The notes: generated by a model from the sequence alone, not told the origin. A stretch of DNA of 20,387 bases from Alphaproteobacteria bacterium (GCA_029861675.1 JAOTYV010000053.1:1-20387); one strand, 5' to 3'. Positions 1 through 8,735 are shown, counted from the first letter of the stretch. Numbers and translations: made by a program.

Positions 1-1016
1 GTCACGTAATCGTTCAGCACGATATGGCCGGATTGCTCGCCGCCCAGATTGAAACTGTGCTTGCGCATATGTTCGACCACGTAGCGGTCGCCGACCGGCG
101 TGCGCACGAGGTCGAGATGCAAGCCCTGAAGGTACCGCTCGAGGCCGAGATTCGACATCACCGTCGCCACGACGCCGCCGCCATTCAGCTGACCGTCGCG
201 ATGCCAAGTCGACGCGATGAGCGCCATGATCTGGTCGCCGTCCAGCTTGCGCCCCTTCTCGTCGACGGCAATGAGGCGATCGCCATCCCCATCGAGCGCG
301 ATGCCGATGTCGGCGCTATGTTCGACAACCTGCTCGCAGAGGAATTCCGGATGGGTCGCGCCACACTTGTCATTGATATTGAGGCCATCCGGCTGAACGC
401 CAAGCGGCACCACTTCCGCGCCCAATTCCCAAAACACCGCCGGCGCCACACGATAGGTCGCGCCATGGGCGCAATCGACGACAATCTTAAGCCCGTCGAA
501 CCGCAAGCCGCGCGGCAATGTGCGTTTGACGAATTCGATGTAACGGCCGGGCGCATCCTCGAGCCGCTGCGCACGGCCCAAGCCGGCCGACACCGCGAGA
601 TCGAAACCGCCGTTGTCCATCAGATCTTCGATCTCCGCCTCGTCCGCATCGGAGAGCTTATAGCCGTCGGGCCCAAATAGCTTGATACCATTGTCTTCGA
701 AAGGATTGTGGGACGCCGAAATAACCACGCCGAGATCGGCCCGCAAGGACCGCGTCAGCATGGCCACCGCCGGTGTCGGCATCGGGCCGACCAGGACCGC
801 ATCCATACCCATCGAAATGAATCCCGCGGTCAATGCGGGTTCCAGCATATAGCCGGAAAGCCGGGTGTCCTTGCCGATGACGACCTTGTGCCGGTGGTCG
901 CCGCGCCGAAATCGCTGCCCGGCCGCCATTGCCAAATTCAGGACCGTTTGCGGTGTGATCGGATCGGCGTTCGCTTTGCCGCGCACACCGTCGGTGCCGA
1001 AATATTTCCGGCTCAT
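1..1016 (-). CDS. glmM: Phosphoglucosamine mutase GlmM (3' end cut by window edge)
   Basis: GlmM converts glucosamine-6-phosphate to glucosamine-1-phosphate in the cytoplasm, the step before GlmU on the way to UDP-GlcNAc for peptidoglycan and lipopolysaccharide. The minus strand is open from ATG 1016 to the window edge, giving 338 codons; the family is about 450 residues, so roughly the last quarter lies outside. The start [13 protein letters not shown] is the family N-terminus. The active-site loop [12 protein letters not shown] places the phosphorylated serine at Ser102, as in E. coli GlmM. The Mg-binding loop DGDGDR is at residues 242-247, and the sugar-binding GGEQSGH motif is near the cut end. 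A strong Shine-Dalgarno (GGAGAGAG, 1026-1019) sits 2 bases before the ATG. It follows ftsH on the same strand after 230 bases; folP, often found between these genes in relatives, is absent. Identification is secure. Confidence 0.96.
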   Translation of the reverse strand, partial: MSRKYFGTDGVRGKANADPITPQTVLNLAMAAGQRFRRGDHRHKVVIGKDTRLSGYMLEPALTAGFISMGMDAVLVGPMPTPAVAMLTRSLRADLGVVISASHNPFEDNGIKLFGPDGYKLSDADEAEIEDLMDNGGFDLAVSAGLGRAQRLEDAPGRYIEFVKRTLPRGLRFDGLKIVVDCAHGATYRVAPAVFWELGAEVVPLGVQPDGLNINDKCGATHPEFLCEQVVEHSADIGIALDGDGDRLIAVDEKGRKLDGDQIMALIASTWHRDGQLNGGGVVATVMSNLGLERYLQGLHLDLVRTPVGDRYVVEHMRKHSFNLGGEQSGHIVLNDYV

Positions 1017-1018
1017 CG

Positions 1019-1113
1019 CTCTCTCCGCACCAGCCGTCTTGCTAACCCCGTGCACACCCGCCTTTCGCTTCGATCACCCTGACGGCTGGAACCCGGCAAA
1101 TGAAGCGAAAGGC
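1019..1113 (-). promoter_or_regulatory. Structured leader of glmM: candidate H-type pseudoknot
   Basis: Two perfect inverted repeats interleave in the ftsH-glmM gap. Stem A is 12 bp, arms 1113-1102 (GCCTTTCGCTTC in the transcript) and 1071-1060. Stem B is 9 bp, arms 1089-1081 (CCAGCCGTC) and 1038-1030 (GACGGCTGG). The 5' arm of B lies in the loop of A, and its 3' arm lies downstream of A. The transcript order is therefore A-B-A'-B', the topology of an H-type pseudoknot, with connecting loops of 12, 9 and 21 bases. The B' arm ends three bases before the glmM Shine-Dalgarno. An upstream copy of GACGGCT (1217-1211) could compete for the 5' arm of B. No U-tract follows, so it is not a simple terminator. 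I do not recognise it as a known riboswitch class. The repeats are directly visible; their function is inferred. Confidence 0.6.
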
Positions 1114-1246
1114 CCTTTGGAACAGCCTTATCGACCGCCGCTCTAGACCGGCTGTTTAACCGGCAAACCACGTAGTGACAAGAAGAACGGCCCGCCTGTT
1201 TCCAAATGCGAGCCGTCTCCATGTATCAAACACCCACGACCAATTC

Positions 1247-3157
1247 TTAGCCGCCTTGCGGCTCCGGCGTCGGGCCCGGCGCAATCGGCGCGCCCGTGGT
1301 CGGAACCGACGATCGAACACCACTCGGCGGTGCGGGATCGTCGTCCTGTTCACGGATGATCGGTTCGCCCCGCAACAACCCCAAGATCTCGTCGCCGGAT
1401 AGAGTTTCATACTCAAGCAGCGCATTCGCAAGAGTGTGCAATTGATCGATATTCTCGGTCAGAATTTCCCGGCACGCCGCCTCGGCGCTGTCGACGATCG
1501 ACCGAACCTCTATATCGATCACTTCGGCGGTCGCATCCGAGACGTTTTTGGATTGAGAGACCGAATGGCCAAGGAAAATTTCTTCCTGGTTTTCGTTATA
1601 CCGGAGCGGACCGAGTTTTTCACTCATGCCCCATTCAGTGACCATCTTCCGTGCAATCTCGGTTGCCTGGGCAATATCGCCGGCCGCGCCAGTCGTGACC
1701 TTGGCATGACCAAACACGAGATCCTCGGCGACCCGGCCACCCATGGCGACCACCAGATTGGCCTCAAGCTGGTCCCGTGCCATCGAGTACTGGTCTTTCT
1801 CCGGCAGGCGCATCACCATGCCCAGCGCACGACCGCGCGGAATGATCGTCGCCTTGTGTACCGGATCGGACGCTTCGCTGTTCACGGCCGCAATGGCGTG
1901 CCCAGCCTCGTGATAGGCGGTGAGGCGCTTTTCCTCATCCGACATCACCATGGATCGGCGCTCGGCGCCCATCATGACTTTGTCCTTTGCGTCTTCCAGC
2001 TCCTGCATGGAGACGACACGGCGATTCTTGCGCGCCGCCAGCAGGGCCGCCTCGTTCACCAGGTTGGCAAGATCGGCACCGGAAAATCCGGGCGTCCCGC
2101 GCGCGATGATCCGCGCTTCCACGTTCGGGGCCAACGGCACCTTGCGCATGTGGACTTTGAGAATTTTTTCGCGCCCCAGCACATCGGGATTCGGCACCAC
2201 GACCTGACGGTCGAACCGGCCCGGCCGCAACAAGGCCGGATCAAGCACATCGGGACGGTTGGTCGCGGCGATCAGGATCACGCCTTCGTTCGCCTCAAAC
2301 CCATCCATCTCGACCAGCAATTGATTGAGCGTTTGTTCACGCTCGTCATTGCCGCCACCGAGACCCGCGCCGCGGTGACGTCCGACCGCATCGATTTCGT
2401 CAATAAAGACCAGACAGGGCGCATTCTTCTTGGCCTGTTCGAACATATCCCGGACGCGCGACGCACCGACGCCGACAAACATTTCGACAAATTCGGATCC
2501 GGAAATGGTGAAGAACGGTACGTTCGCCTCGCCCGCAATGGCGCGCGCGAGCAACGTCTTACCGGTGCCCGGTGGTCCGACGAGCAGCACCCCCTTCGGA
2601 ATGTGGCCGCCAAGACGCTGGAACTTTTGCGGATCCTTCAGAAATTCGACGATTTCCTCCAGTTCCTGCTTGGCTTCGTCAATGCCTGCGACATCCTCGA
2701 AGGTCACGCGGCCGGTCTTTTCGGTCAGCAACCGCGCACGCGATTTCCCGAATCCCATCGCCCGGCCACCGCCCGATTGCATCTGGCGCATGAAGAAAAT
2801 CCACACGCCTATCAACAGCAGGATCGGGAACCAGTTGAGCAGTACCGCGAACAGCGTCGGCATGCCCTCTTCCTCGGGCTCGACGGTGATCGTGACGCCG
2901 TGTTTCCGTAGTTTCTCCACCAGGTTCGGATCGTCCGGAGCGTTGGTAATGAAATGCGCACCGGCATTGTCGGTGGCCTCAATCTTGCGGCCCTCGATCT
3001 TTACCTGCTTGACATCGCCTGCCTCAACTCTGTCCATAAACACCGAATACGGAAGTGGCGCATCCGCCGCGCGTTGGGCCGATCCCTGAAACAGGTTGAA
3101 AAGTCCAATCAGCAGGATGAGGATGACGATCCAAAGGGCAATATTTCTGCCAAACAG
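1247..3157 (-). CDS. ftsH: ATP-dependent zinc metalloprotease FtsH, apparent CTG start
   Basis: FtsH is the membrane-anchored AAA+ protease that degrades misassembled membrane proteins and selected cytoplasmic regulators. About 636 residues are read from CTG 3157. The order is an N-terminal membrane segment (about residues 3-22), a periplasmic domain, a second membrane segment (about 102-122), the AAA domain with Walker A GPPGTGKT (about 194-201), Walker B VFIDEID, the second region of homology ([20 protein letters not shown]), the zinc site HEAGH (about 416-420), and a Pro-rich tail. There is no ATG, GTG or TTG between the in-frame stop at 3163-3161 and the first membrane segment. The first standard start, GTG 3043, would remove that segment. 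CTG 3157 has a GGAG Shine-Dalgarno (3169-3166) at 8-base spacing, so I place the start there. tilS lies 103 bases upstream. Identity is certain; the start is inferred. Confidence 0.95.
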   Translation of the reverse strand: MFGRNIALWIVILILLIGLFNLFQGSAQRAADAPLPYSVFMDRVEAGDVKQVKIEGRKIEATDNAGAHFITNAPDDPNLVEKLRKHGVTITVEPEEEGMPTLFAVLLNWFPILLLIGVWIFFMRQMQSGGGRAMGFGKSRARLLTEKTGRVTFEDVAGIDEAKQELEEIVEFLKDPQKFQRLGGHIPKGVLLVGPPGTGKTLLARAIAGEANVPFFTISGSEFVEMFVGVGASRVRDMFEQAKKNAPCLVFIDEIDAVGRHRGAGLGGGNDEREQTLNQLLVEMDGFEANEGVILIAATNRPDVLDPALLRPGRFDRQVVVPNPDVLGREKILKVHMRKVPLAPNVEARIIARGTPGFSGADLANLVNEAALLAARKNRRVVSMQELEDAKDKVMMGAERRSMVMSDEEKRLTAYHEAGHAIAAVNSEASDPVHKATIIPRGRALGMVMRLPEKDQYSMARDQLEANLVVAMGGRVAEDLVFGHAKVTTGAAGDIAQATEIARKMVTEWGMSEKLGPLRYNENQEEIFLGHSVSQSKNVSDATAEVIDIEVRSIVDSAEAACREILTENIDQLHTLANALLEYETLSGDEILGLLRGEPIIREQDDDPAPPSGVRSSVPTTGAPIAPGPTPEPQGG

Positions 3158-3165
3158 CGGTCAAT

Positions 3166-3181
3166 CTCCATTTTGAAATGG
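3166..3181 (-). promoter_or_regulatory. ftsH ribosome-binding site within a small palindrome
   Basis: The Shine-Dalgarno GGAG (3169-3166) that decides the CTG start of ftsH overlaps a palindrome at 3168-3181 (CCATTT-CA-AAATGG in the transcript). As RNA it can form CCATT/AATGG with a four-base loop, pairing the two G residues of the Shine-Dalgarno. It is short and AU-rich, so it would be only marginally stable. It could be a temperature-sensitive ribosome-binding site or a protein operator, or have no role. Confidence 0.4.
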
Positions 3182-3260
3182 CGTTGTCGGGGATATCCGA
3201 TCCCAACCGCCGGTTATTGCCAAACAACTCAAGTCCAACATCGTCGTCGCACGCCCAAGA

Positions 3261-4619
3261 CTAACCATTTGCCCGCCGATTCGCTATTGGGAATTCGGCG
3301 GTAGTCAGCGGCCGTGCCGGGTAAAAGGTTACTTCGGGAATCGCTGACGGGTCGACGGTCGGATCCGGACGTACATACCTGAAGTGGGGTATATACACCA
3401 CGCCGTCAAGGTCCCAAAAGGCTGGTAAGCTGGGCCGAACCGCGGGCGGCAGCGGAAGCGCGGCCAGATCAGGCCGCCGACGGTGCGCGTCGCGCCAGCC
3501 ATCCAGTCCCAAACGCCGGATTTCCAGGCCGTCATGCACGCTCGGCGCCACCTGGAACCGTTCGTCCCATCGTCCCCCCAGGTCCGCGGAACACACGCCG
3601 GCCGCCGCCCGCGCCTCGCGGCAAATCAGCAATTTCTTGCGCCACCGGACGATCCGGCAACCGGCCAAGGTCCGGCCGCCACCCAGTCCGCCTTCGGCCA
3701 TCAATGCATCGTAAAGCCCTTCGACCCGATGCAGCCGGGGCGGATAGGCGCGCCCACCAATGCACGACACGACACGGGCAAGGCATCGAAGCGCCACTTC
3801 CTCCGACGCGGCCCGCAGCGGGCCTTCATCGAGCAGGCAATAGCCTTCGGGGTATAGTGTCGCGCACCGCGCGAGACACGCCGCCGCCGCGCGCTCCAGG
3901 GCCTTCCTCGCCCGCGCCATGGAGGCGGCCGTCACCGCCAGCCGCCGGGCGGTCAGCCCTTCCGCGTCGAGGATCGGCTGCGCCCGGCGCAACCGGACAC
4001 GCTGGAATTCGGGATTATCGTTGGATGGATCTTCGATGCACGGCTGCCGCCGGGCCCGCAGGGTCGCCCGCAATCGGTCCCGGGAGATATCCAGCATCGG
4101 CCGCACATAGCGGACACGGCTGGTCTCGGAGATTTTCGCCATTGCCGCGAGACCGTCGACACCGCTGCCACGGGCAAGCCGCAGCAAGACGGTTTCCGCC
4201 TGGTCCTCCAGATGATGGCCGAGCGCGAGGTGCAGGACACCATTCGCCGCACACCAATCGGACATCAGCCGATAGCGCGCGTCGCGGGCCGCGGCCTGTA
4301 GATTGCCCGCCAGCGGCATGTCCGGGCGGACGAGAACCCGATGACGGATACCACGCTGCCGGAGCCACTGGCGGACCCGGCGAACCTCCGACGCCGATTC
4401 CGGGCGCAATCGATGATCGACGACCAAGGCGGTCAGCCGGCCGGATCGCTTTCCCGTCCAACCATGCAGCAACAATGTCAGAGCCAGGCTATCGCCACCG
4501 CCGGAGCATGCCGCCGCCACATGTGGCGCGTCCTCAAAGGGACCGACATCCGCCATCAGGCCGGCGAACTCAGCCTGCTTAATCGGAGTGATGGATTCGC
4601 CTGCTGGGTCAGGCGCCAT
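3261..4619 (-). CDS. tilS: tRNA(Ile)-lysidine synthase TilS
   Basis: TilS attaches lysine to C34 of the CAU-anticodon isoleucine tRNA using ATP, so that it reads AUA as isoleucine. The protein has 452 residues. The N-type ATP pyrophosphatase PP-loop SGGGDS is at residues 39-44, and the family signature GHHLEDQAETVLLRLARGSG follows in the first half, then DPSNDNPEFQRVRLR. The C-terminal third is the variable TilS substrate-binding region. ATG 4619 begins two bases after the cpoB stop (TGA, CC, ATG), so translation is probably coupled to cpoB. The placement between cpoB and ftsH is the usual alphaproteobacterial order. The stop is TAG at 3263-3261. The product is probably essential. Confidence 0.95.
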   Translation of the reverse strand: MAPDPAGESITPIKQAEFAGLMADVGPFEDAPHVAAACSGGGDSLALTLLLHGWTGKRSGRLTALVVDHRLRPESASEVRRVRQWLRQRGIRHRVLVRPDMPLAGNLQAAARDARYRLMSDWCAANGVLHLALGHHLEDQAETVLLRLARGSGVDGLAAMAKISETSRVRYVRPMLDISRDRLRATLRARRQPCIEDPSNDNPEFQRVRLRRAQPILDAEGLTARRLAVTAASMARARKALERAAAACLARCATLYPEGYCLLDEGPLRAASEEVALRCLARVVSCIGGRAYPPRLHRVEGLYDALMAEGGLGGGRTLAGCRIVRWRKKLLICREARAAAGVCSADLGGRWDERFQVAPSVHDGLEIRRLGLDGWRDAHRRRPDLAALPLPPAVRPSLPAFWDLDGVVYIPHFRYVRPDPTVDPSAIPEVTFYPARPLTTAEFPIANRRANG

Positions 4620-4621
4620 GG

Positions 4622-5608
4622 TCAGCTGCAGCCGATCTGGCTCATCGCGGTCTTGGCTTTGTGCAGCAGTTGCTTGTTCGTCTTCGGGTAGGACTTCTGC
4701 AATTTCCGCAATGCCGCGCAGGCCGGCGCCTTTTCATTAATCGCGGCAAGCGACTTTCCGAGCTTGTAGAGATTTGCCGGCGCCTTGCTGCCTTTGGGAT
4801 AGCGTTTGTACCCTTCAAGGAAGATGCGCGCCGATTCGGCGTAGTCTTTCTGAAAGTAGTGAGTCTCACCCAGCCAGTAGAGCGCATTTCCCGTCAACGC
4901 GTCGTCGGGATGTTTGTCGACAAAGCTCTTCAGGGCCACCGATGCGGCGGCATATTTGCGTTTCTTCAGCAAGCCGAAGGCGTAATTGTATTGCTCTTTC
5001 GGCGTGCCCTTGGGCAGGGCCGCCAACTGCTGACCCGGTTTCCCCGCCGCGCTTTTGGCGTTCCGCGACGCACCGCCGATATCCTTTGTCGACAACGTAC
5101 CAAGCGTCTTTGGGCCGCCCGTCGACCGGCGCGGCGTGGCCGCGGCGGCCGCGCCGATGCCCGCGATCGACGCACTGCCGCGGGACGATTGACGCCCCGG
5201 GGTCGCCGTGCCGACGGCACCGGGCTCACCCGATTCCAACGCGCGAAACCGCTGATCGGAATCGGACATGAATTTTTCGAGACGTTCCTGCAACGCGGTG
5301 ATGCGATGCTCCATCTCCTCGGCGCGGCCCGTGAGTTCGCGCATTTGCGATGCGATATTTTGCAACTGCACTTGCATTCTCGACACGGATTGGATCTCAC
5401 CGCCCTGCGAGGGCGCCGCAGTGCCGCTCGCCGGTTTTGGCGGCGTCTTGCCGGCATATATGTAGGATTGCAGATCGCTGAGATCGCGCCGCAGCCGCTG
5501 CATCTGCAGCCCGAGATTGCCATCCTGCGCCGCGGCAGGACCCGACAAGAACAGAAAGACGCCAGCCATCATACCGGCGATCCAGGTAACTTTGATTTCG
5601 TGATTCAT
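4622..5608 (-). CDS. cpoB: Tol-Pal associated periplasmic coordinator CpoB (YbgF)
   Basis: CpoB is the periplasmic Tol-Pal accessory protein that in E. coli binds TolA and coordinates outer-membrane constriction with septal peptidoglycan synthesis. I take ATG 5608, giving 328 residues that begin MNHEIKVTWIAG and a clear signal peptide ending PAAA-QDG. The open frame continues 30 codons further upstream, but that part has no signal sequence and contains the leader hairpin at 5627-5660. The mature protein has an N-terminal coiled coil (LGLQMQRLRRDLSDLQ and a second heptad stretch), a low-complexity Gly/Ser/Ala linker, and C-terminal TPR repeats (EQYNYAFGLLKKRKY through to ALRKLQKSYP), ending IGCS. 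It lies 183 bases downstream of pal and 2 bases upstream of tilS. Confidence 0.93.
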   Translation of the reverse strand: MNHEIKVTWIAGMMAGVFLFLSGPAAAQDGNLGLQMQRLRRDLSDLQSYIYAGKTPPKPASGTAAPSQGGEIQSVSRMQVQLQNIASQMRELTGRAEEMEHRITALQERLEKFMSDSDQRFRALESGEPGAVGTATPGRQSSRGSASIAGIGAAAAATPRRSTGGPKTLGTLSTKDIGGASRNAKSAAGKPGQQLAALPKGTPKEQYNYAFGLLKKRKYAAASVALKSFVDKHPDDALTGNALYWLGETHYFQKDYAESARIFLEGYKRYPKGSKAPANLYKLGKSLAAINEKAPACAALRKLQKSYPKTNKQLLHKAKTAMSQIGCS

Positions 5609-5626
5609 CAGTTGTCCAAACGCAAC

Positions 5627-5660
5627 CGGGACCGTCAGCCCATACCTGCCGACGGTCCCG
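5627..5660 (-). promoter_or_regulatory. 10-bp hairpin in the cpoB leader
   Basis: A perfect 10-bp inverted repeat (CGGGACCGTC at 5660-5651 in the transcript, GACGGTCCCG at 5636-5627) with a 14-base loop stands 18 bases before the cpoB ATG. The bases after it (GTTGCGTTTGG) are only weakly T-rich. It could be an attenuator between pal and cpoB, an RNA-processing or stability element, or a leader that affects ribosome access. Confidence 0.55.
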
Positions 5661-5742
5661 TAATTCGGTCTGTCTTGTAGCCGAACGAACATCATCACCT
5701 CGTCTTGGGTCAGATAATCGCCGGGCCTATCCCACGGATCGG

Positions 5743-5775
5743 GGGTCGAACTCTATCGCAATAGAATACCGACCC
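5743..5775 (-). promoter_or_regulatory. Two-tier hairpin just downstream of pal
   Basis: In the pal transcript, 16 bases after the stop codon, an outer stem GGGTCG/CGACCC (5775-5770 with 5748-5743) encloses an inner stem TCTAT/ATAGA with the four-base loop TGCG, separated by a small internal loop. No T-tract follows. It probably stabilises the 3' end of a pal message or reduces read-through into cpoB. Confidence 0.4.
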
Positions 5776-5791
5776 GCCGACTTCAGACGAT

Positions 5792-6298
5792 TTAGCTTTG
5801 CGCACCCGCCGTGATCGAACTAACGGACCGGCGGTTCTGTGACCAAGCCCAATCGTTCGAACCAAGCACTGCCGGACGCTCCTTACCATAACTGATGGTT
5901 TTGATCCGGCTGGCCGCAACGCCTTTGCTGACCAAATAGTCCTTAACGGAATTGGCACGCCGTTCGCCCAACGCGAGGTTGTACTCGCGAGTGCCACGCT
6001 CGTCGCAATGACCCGCCACAGTAATCTGCGTTTCCGACCACTTCTGCAGCCAATCGGCTTGCTTGTCGAGAATCGACTGTGACTTGTCCGTCAAGTTCGC
6101 CTTATTGAATTCAAAGAATACTCGGTCGCCGACGTTGACGATAAAATCCTGCGTCGACCCCGCCGTTATGCCCGCAGGCGCGGCGGCAACTGACCTTGTC
6201 GCTCCAGTGCTACCGGTGTCCGCAGTTTCTTCCGGATCGGTACTACACGCACCAATCAACAACAAAGCCGATAATAGGCTCAAAATCTTCAAACGCAT
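5792..6298 (-). CDS. pal: Peptidoglycan-associated lipoprotein Pal
   Basis: Pal is the outer-membrane lipoprotein of the Tol-Pal system; it binds the diaminopimelate of peptidoglycan and exchanges between TolB and the wall. The 168 residues start with a lipoprotein signal peptide whose lipobox is IGAC, with the lipidated Cys at 18. Residue +2 is Ser rather than Asp, which fits sorting to the outer membrane. A Ser/Thr/Ala linker leads to the OmpA-C domain, with VFFEFNKANLT at about 60-70 and the peptidoglycan-binding run GHCDERGTREYNLALGERRA from about 96. A strong ribosome-binding site (GAGGGGG) precedes the ATG. It follows tolB after 167 bases, a gap large enough for its own promoter, as is common for pal. 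Confidence 0.96.
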   Translation of the reverse strand: MRLKILSLLSALLLIGACSTDPEETADTGSTGATRSVAAAPAGITAGSTQDFIVNVGDRVFFEFNKANLTDKSQSILDKQADWLQKWSETQITVAGHCDERGTREYNLALGERRANSVKDYLVSKGVAASRIKTISYGKERPAVLGSNDWAWSQNRRSVSSITAGAQS

Positions 6299-6465
6299 TT
6301 ATTACCCCCTCGGAGGACTAACCATATGTTCCCAAGCCGACTTACATTCGGCATCAACAACTTAAACATTTGAACTGTGAAATACAACAGGCCTTGTGAC
6401 AAAAAGAAACTCCGTTGCATCAAAGCAATGCTTGCCATCTTCTTGCCTGAATTTTGCCACAGAAC
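6299..6465. other. tolB-pal intergenic region
   Basis: The 167 bases hold no gene. Reading with the genes, a weak stem (TTGC/GCAA, 6428-6425 with 6418-6415) is followed within about 15 bases by a T-rich run (complement of 6401-6410). This is a poor but possible terminator after tolB. A second small stem (GCCGA/TCGGC) lies nearer pal. A TTGTCA hexamer with a poor -10 17 bases later is the best promoter guess for pal and is not convincing. Confidence 0.3.
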
Positions 6466-7824
6466 TTACGGAATCAACGGCGACCACGCGGGATCGGACG
6501 CATGACCCGGTGTCACTACCCTCCTTAGGTTGTGTCCCGTCAGGTCAACCGTATAGAGAAAACTGGCGCCGCCGCCCCCGGCTTTGTCGGTTTTCGACTG
6601 GCGAAAAAACATTACAACCCGGCCATTTGGCGCCCAGGTCGGCGCTTCTTCCAGAAAGCTTTCGCTCAGCAGACGTTCGCCGCTGCCATCCGGACGCATG
6701 ACGCCGATGAAGAAACGACCGCCATTTTGCTTGGTAAACGCGATGAGGTCGCCGCGCGGTGACCACACGGGTGTCGAGTAGTGGCCCCGCCCGAAACTGA
6801 TGCGGCGGACATTGCTGCCGTCCGCGTTCATGACATAGAGCTGCGGGCTGCCGCCGCGGTCCCCGTTGAACACGATGCGTTTGCCGTCCGGCGAAGAGCT
6901 GGGCGACGTATCGATGGCCGGGTGCGAGGTGAGCCGTTTCGACTTCCGCGTCCGCAGATCCATCGTGTAGATATCGGAGTTGCCGTTCTCCGCATGCGAC
7001 ATGATGACCGAGTTGCCATTCGTCGAGAACCGCGGCGCGAACGTCATGCCGCGAAACGCGCCGAGCACTTCCTGGCGGCCGGTTTCGATGTTGAACAGAT
7101 AGACGCGCGGCTTGTTGTTGAAATAGGAGAGGTAGGTAATTTCCTGCGCCGTGCGTGAGAATCGCGGGGTCAGGACAAGCGACCGTCCATCGGTCAGAAA
7201 CCGATGGTTGGCGCCGTCCTGGTCCATGATTGCGAGCCGTTTGATCCGGCGTGTCGGCGGTCCGCTCTCCGCCACGTACACCACGCGCGTATCGAAATAG
7301 CCGGCCTCGCCGGTGACCCGCTTGTAGATCGCGTCGGCGATGATATGCGCCACGCGCCGCCAGTTTTCACCTTGCGTCTTGTATTGCAGCCCGGTCATCT
7401 GCGCTTCGGCAAATGTATCCCACAGGCGAAACTCGACGTTGAGCCGGCCGTCCGTTTGAACCTTGATCGCGCCGTTCACCAGCGCCTGGGCGCTGATCGC
7501 ACGCCAATCGGGGAAGCGCGGTTGAACCTGCAGCGAATTCACGTCCTGCAGGAAGGCGCGTTTGTCGATCGGCTTGAACAGGCCCGAGCGCTCCAAATCG
7601 GCAGCGATCACCGCCGCCATGTCCTTGCCGACTTGTTTGCCCTTGGCGTCGGTACTGTGAAAGCTCGTGACCGCGATCGGCAGCGGCTTCAAATGGCCAC
7701 GGGTGATGTCGACTTGCAGTTCGGCCCTTGCGCCGTGCGCCAGACCAAACAAGATGCTTAGGCAAACGGCCCCGCCAATTGACTGGCGCCGCGTGAATTC
7801 GAATTTCCGGATTAGATTTTTCAA
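6466..7824 (-). CDS. tolB: Tol-Pal system beta-propeller protein TolB
   Basis: TolB is the periplasmic beta-propeller that competes with peptidoglycan for Pal and is pulled by TolA when energised. The 452 residues begin with a signal peptide ending [14 protein letters not shown]. The segment ahead of its hydrophobic core, TRRQSIGG, looks like a degenerate twin-arginine motif, although TolB normally uses Sec. An N-terminal alpha/beta domain (PIAVTSF) is followed by WD-like propeller blades with the recurring TolB signature [19 protein letters not shown] and [13 protein letters not shown], ending [10 protein letters not shown]. The start is TTG 7824, which overlaps the tolA stop in the four bases TTGA, so translation is coupled. 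The overlap argues for this start over internal ATGs. Confidence 0.96.
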   Translation of the reverse strand: MKNLIRKFEFTRRQSIGGAVCLSILFGLAHGARAELQVDITRGHLKPLPIAVTSFHSTDAKGKQVGKDMAAVIAADLERSGLFKPIDKRAFLQDVNSLQVQPRFPDWRAISAQALVNGAIKVQTDGRLNVEFRLWDTFAEAQMTGLQYKTQGENWRRVAHIIADAIYKRVTGEAGYFDTRVVYVAESGPPTRRIKRLAIMDQDGANHRFLTDGRSLVLTPRFSRTAQEITYLSYFNNKPRVYLFNIETGRQEVLGAFRGMTFAPRFSTNGNSVIMSHAENGNSDIYTMDLRTRKSKRLTSHPAIDTSPSSSPDGKRIVFNGDRGGSPQLYVMNADGSNVRRISFGRGHYSTPVWSPRGDLIAFTKQNGGRFFIGVMRPDGSGERLLSESFLEEAPTWAPNGRVVMFFRQSKTDKAGGGGASFLYTVDLTGHNLRRVVTPGHASDPAWSPLIP

Positions 7825-8735
7825 CGTCCAACCAGCTCCCTTGGGTCAAAAGTTAGTCTTGTGTCCTTCCAAAGCTCATACTTCCCCAACGGTAGTTTCA
7901 GCGGCGTACATCCCGGGTTCTTGATTGCCCGTAGGACGCTTTCCGCTGCCGAACGATAAAAAGAGTCGCGGTACATCCGAGCGGAGTCGACAATCTGCGC
8001 GCGCCTGACCGTCCCGTCCGGATTGATCTGTAGCGTCACTTCGACGACCAGGTTTTCCGCCTCCGGCGCGCCGGCGGGCGGATTCCAACACCGTTCGATC
8101 TGTTGCCGTAACGCATCGATTTCGCTCATCGAAAGCTTCGGCCCGAACCGATTGGCCTGCGACGGCGGCGTTTTTCCGGCATGTTTCTTGAGCACGTCCT
8201 CGATCGACTCATCGAAAGACTTCTCCGGTTTTTTCGGCTTCGGCCGGTTCTTGAGTTTCTCGACGGTCCTGAGCACCGACGCGAATTCGTCCTCCGGCGG
8301 CGGTTTGGGTTTCTTCCGCGGTCGCGGCGCCGCCTTCGCCACTTGCTTGGGTTCGGGCTTCGGTTCCGGTTTCGGCTCGACCTTGGGCTTGGGCTCTTCT
8401 TTCGGCTTTGGCTTCGGCTCGTCCTTGGGCTCCGGCGGCTTCGGTATCGCGACCGCGTCTTTCGGCGGTGGCGGCGGCGGCGGCGGTTCCGGCAAGGCGG
8501 TGGGCTTCACCGGTTTCGGCGGTTTCTTCGCCGGTTTCGGTTTCGGCTCGGGCTTCGGTTTGGCGGCCGGCACTTCCGCCGGCTTCGGGGACATCGCCTC
8601 GATATCGGTGATGATCGAAACATTGATTTCCTGCGGCGGCTGAATCTCGCGGTTCGACGTAAACGGCAGCCCCAGCCAGGCAAACAGAATGACCGCGACA
8701 TGCAGCAACAGGGACAGGATGACCGCACCGCGCAT
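7821..8735 (-). CDS. tolA: Inner-membrane spanning protein TolA
   Basis: TolA is driven by the TolQR proton channel and spans the periplasm to reach TolB/Pal. The 304 residues from ATG 8735 have one N-terminal membrane anchor ([18 protein letters not shown]). A long middle domain of KPEP/KPKP repeats includes eight consecutive prolines (codons at 8463-8486). A charged helical stretch ([12 protein letters not shown]) leads to the C-terminal TolA/TonB-like domain ([18 protein letters not shown] to NPGCTPLKL). The middle domain is Lys/Pro-rich rather than the Ala-rich helix of E. coli TolA, as in other alphaproteobacteria. A TTG two codons upstream (8741) is an alternative start; neither has a strong Shine-Dalgarno, so coupling to tolR, nine bases upstream, is likely. 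Its stop overlaps the tolB start. Confidence 0.94.
   Translation of the reverse strand: MRGAVILSLLLHVAVILFAWLGLPFTSNREIQPPQEINVSIITDIEAMSPKPAEVPAAKPKPEPKPKPAKKPPKPVKPTALPEPPPPPPPPKDAVAIPKPPEPKDEPKPKPKEEPKPKVEPKPEPKPEPKQVAKAAPRPRKKPKPPPEDEFASVLRTVEKLKNRPKPKKPEKSFDESIEDVLKKHAGKTPPSQANRFGPKLSMSEIDALRQQIERCWNPPAGAPEAENLVVEVTLQINPDGTVRRAQIVDSARMYRDSFYRSAAESVLRAIKNPGCTPLKLPLGKYELWKDTRLTFDPRELVGR

Noticed and set aside
1148..1163. CCGG-CCGG stem after ftsH as a terminator
   Set aside because: Only four self-complementary bases and no T-tract.
1436..2911. Long plus-strand open frame (491 codons) opposite ftsH
   Set aside because: It lies wholly antisense to a well-supported FtsH; the His/Arg-rich composition is typical of a shadow frame in GC-rich DNA.
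3158..3260. Sigma-32 heat-shock promoter upstream of ftsH
   Set aside because: CTTGAG-like sequences are present but no matching -10 at the right spacing.
5609..5698. 30-residue extension of cpoB
   Set aside because: It would bury the signal peptide inside the protein and translate through the leader hairpin.
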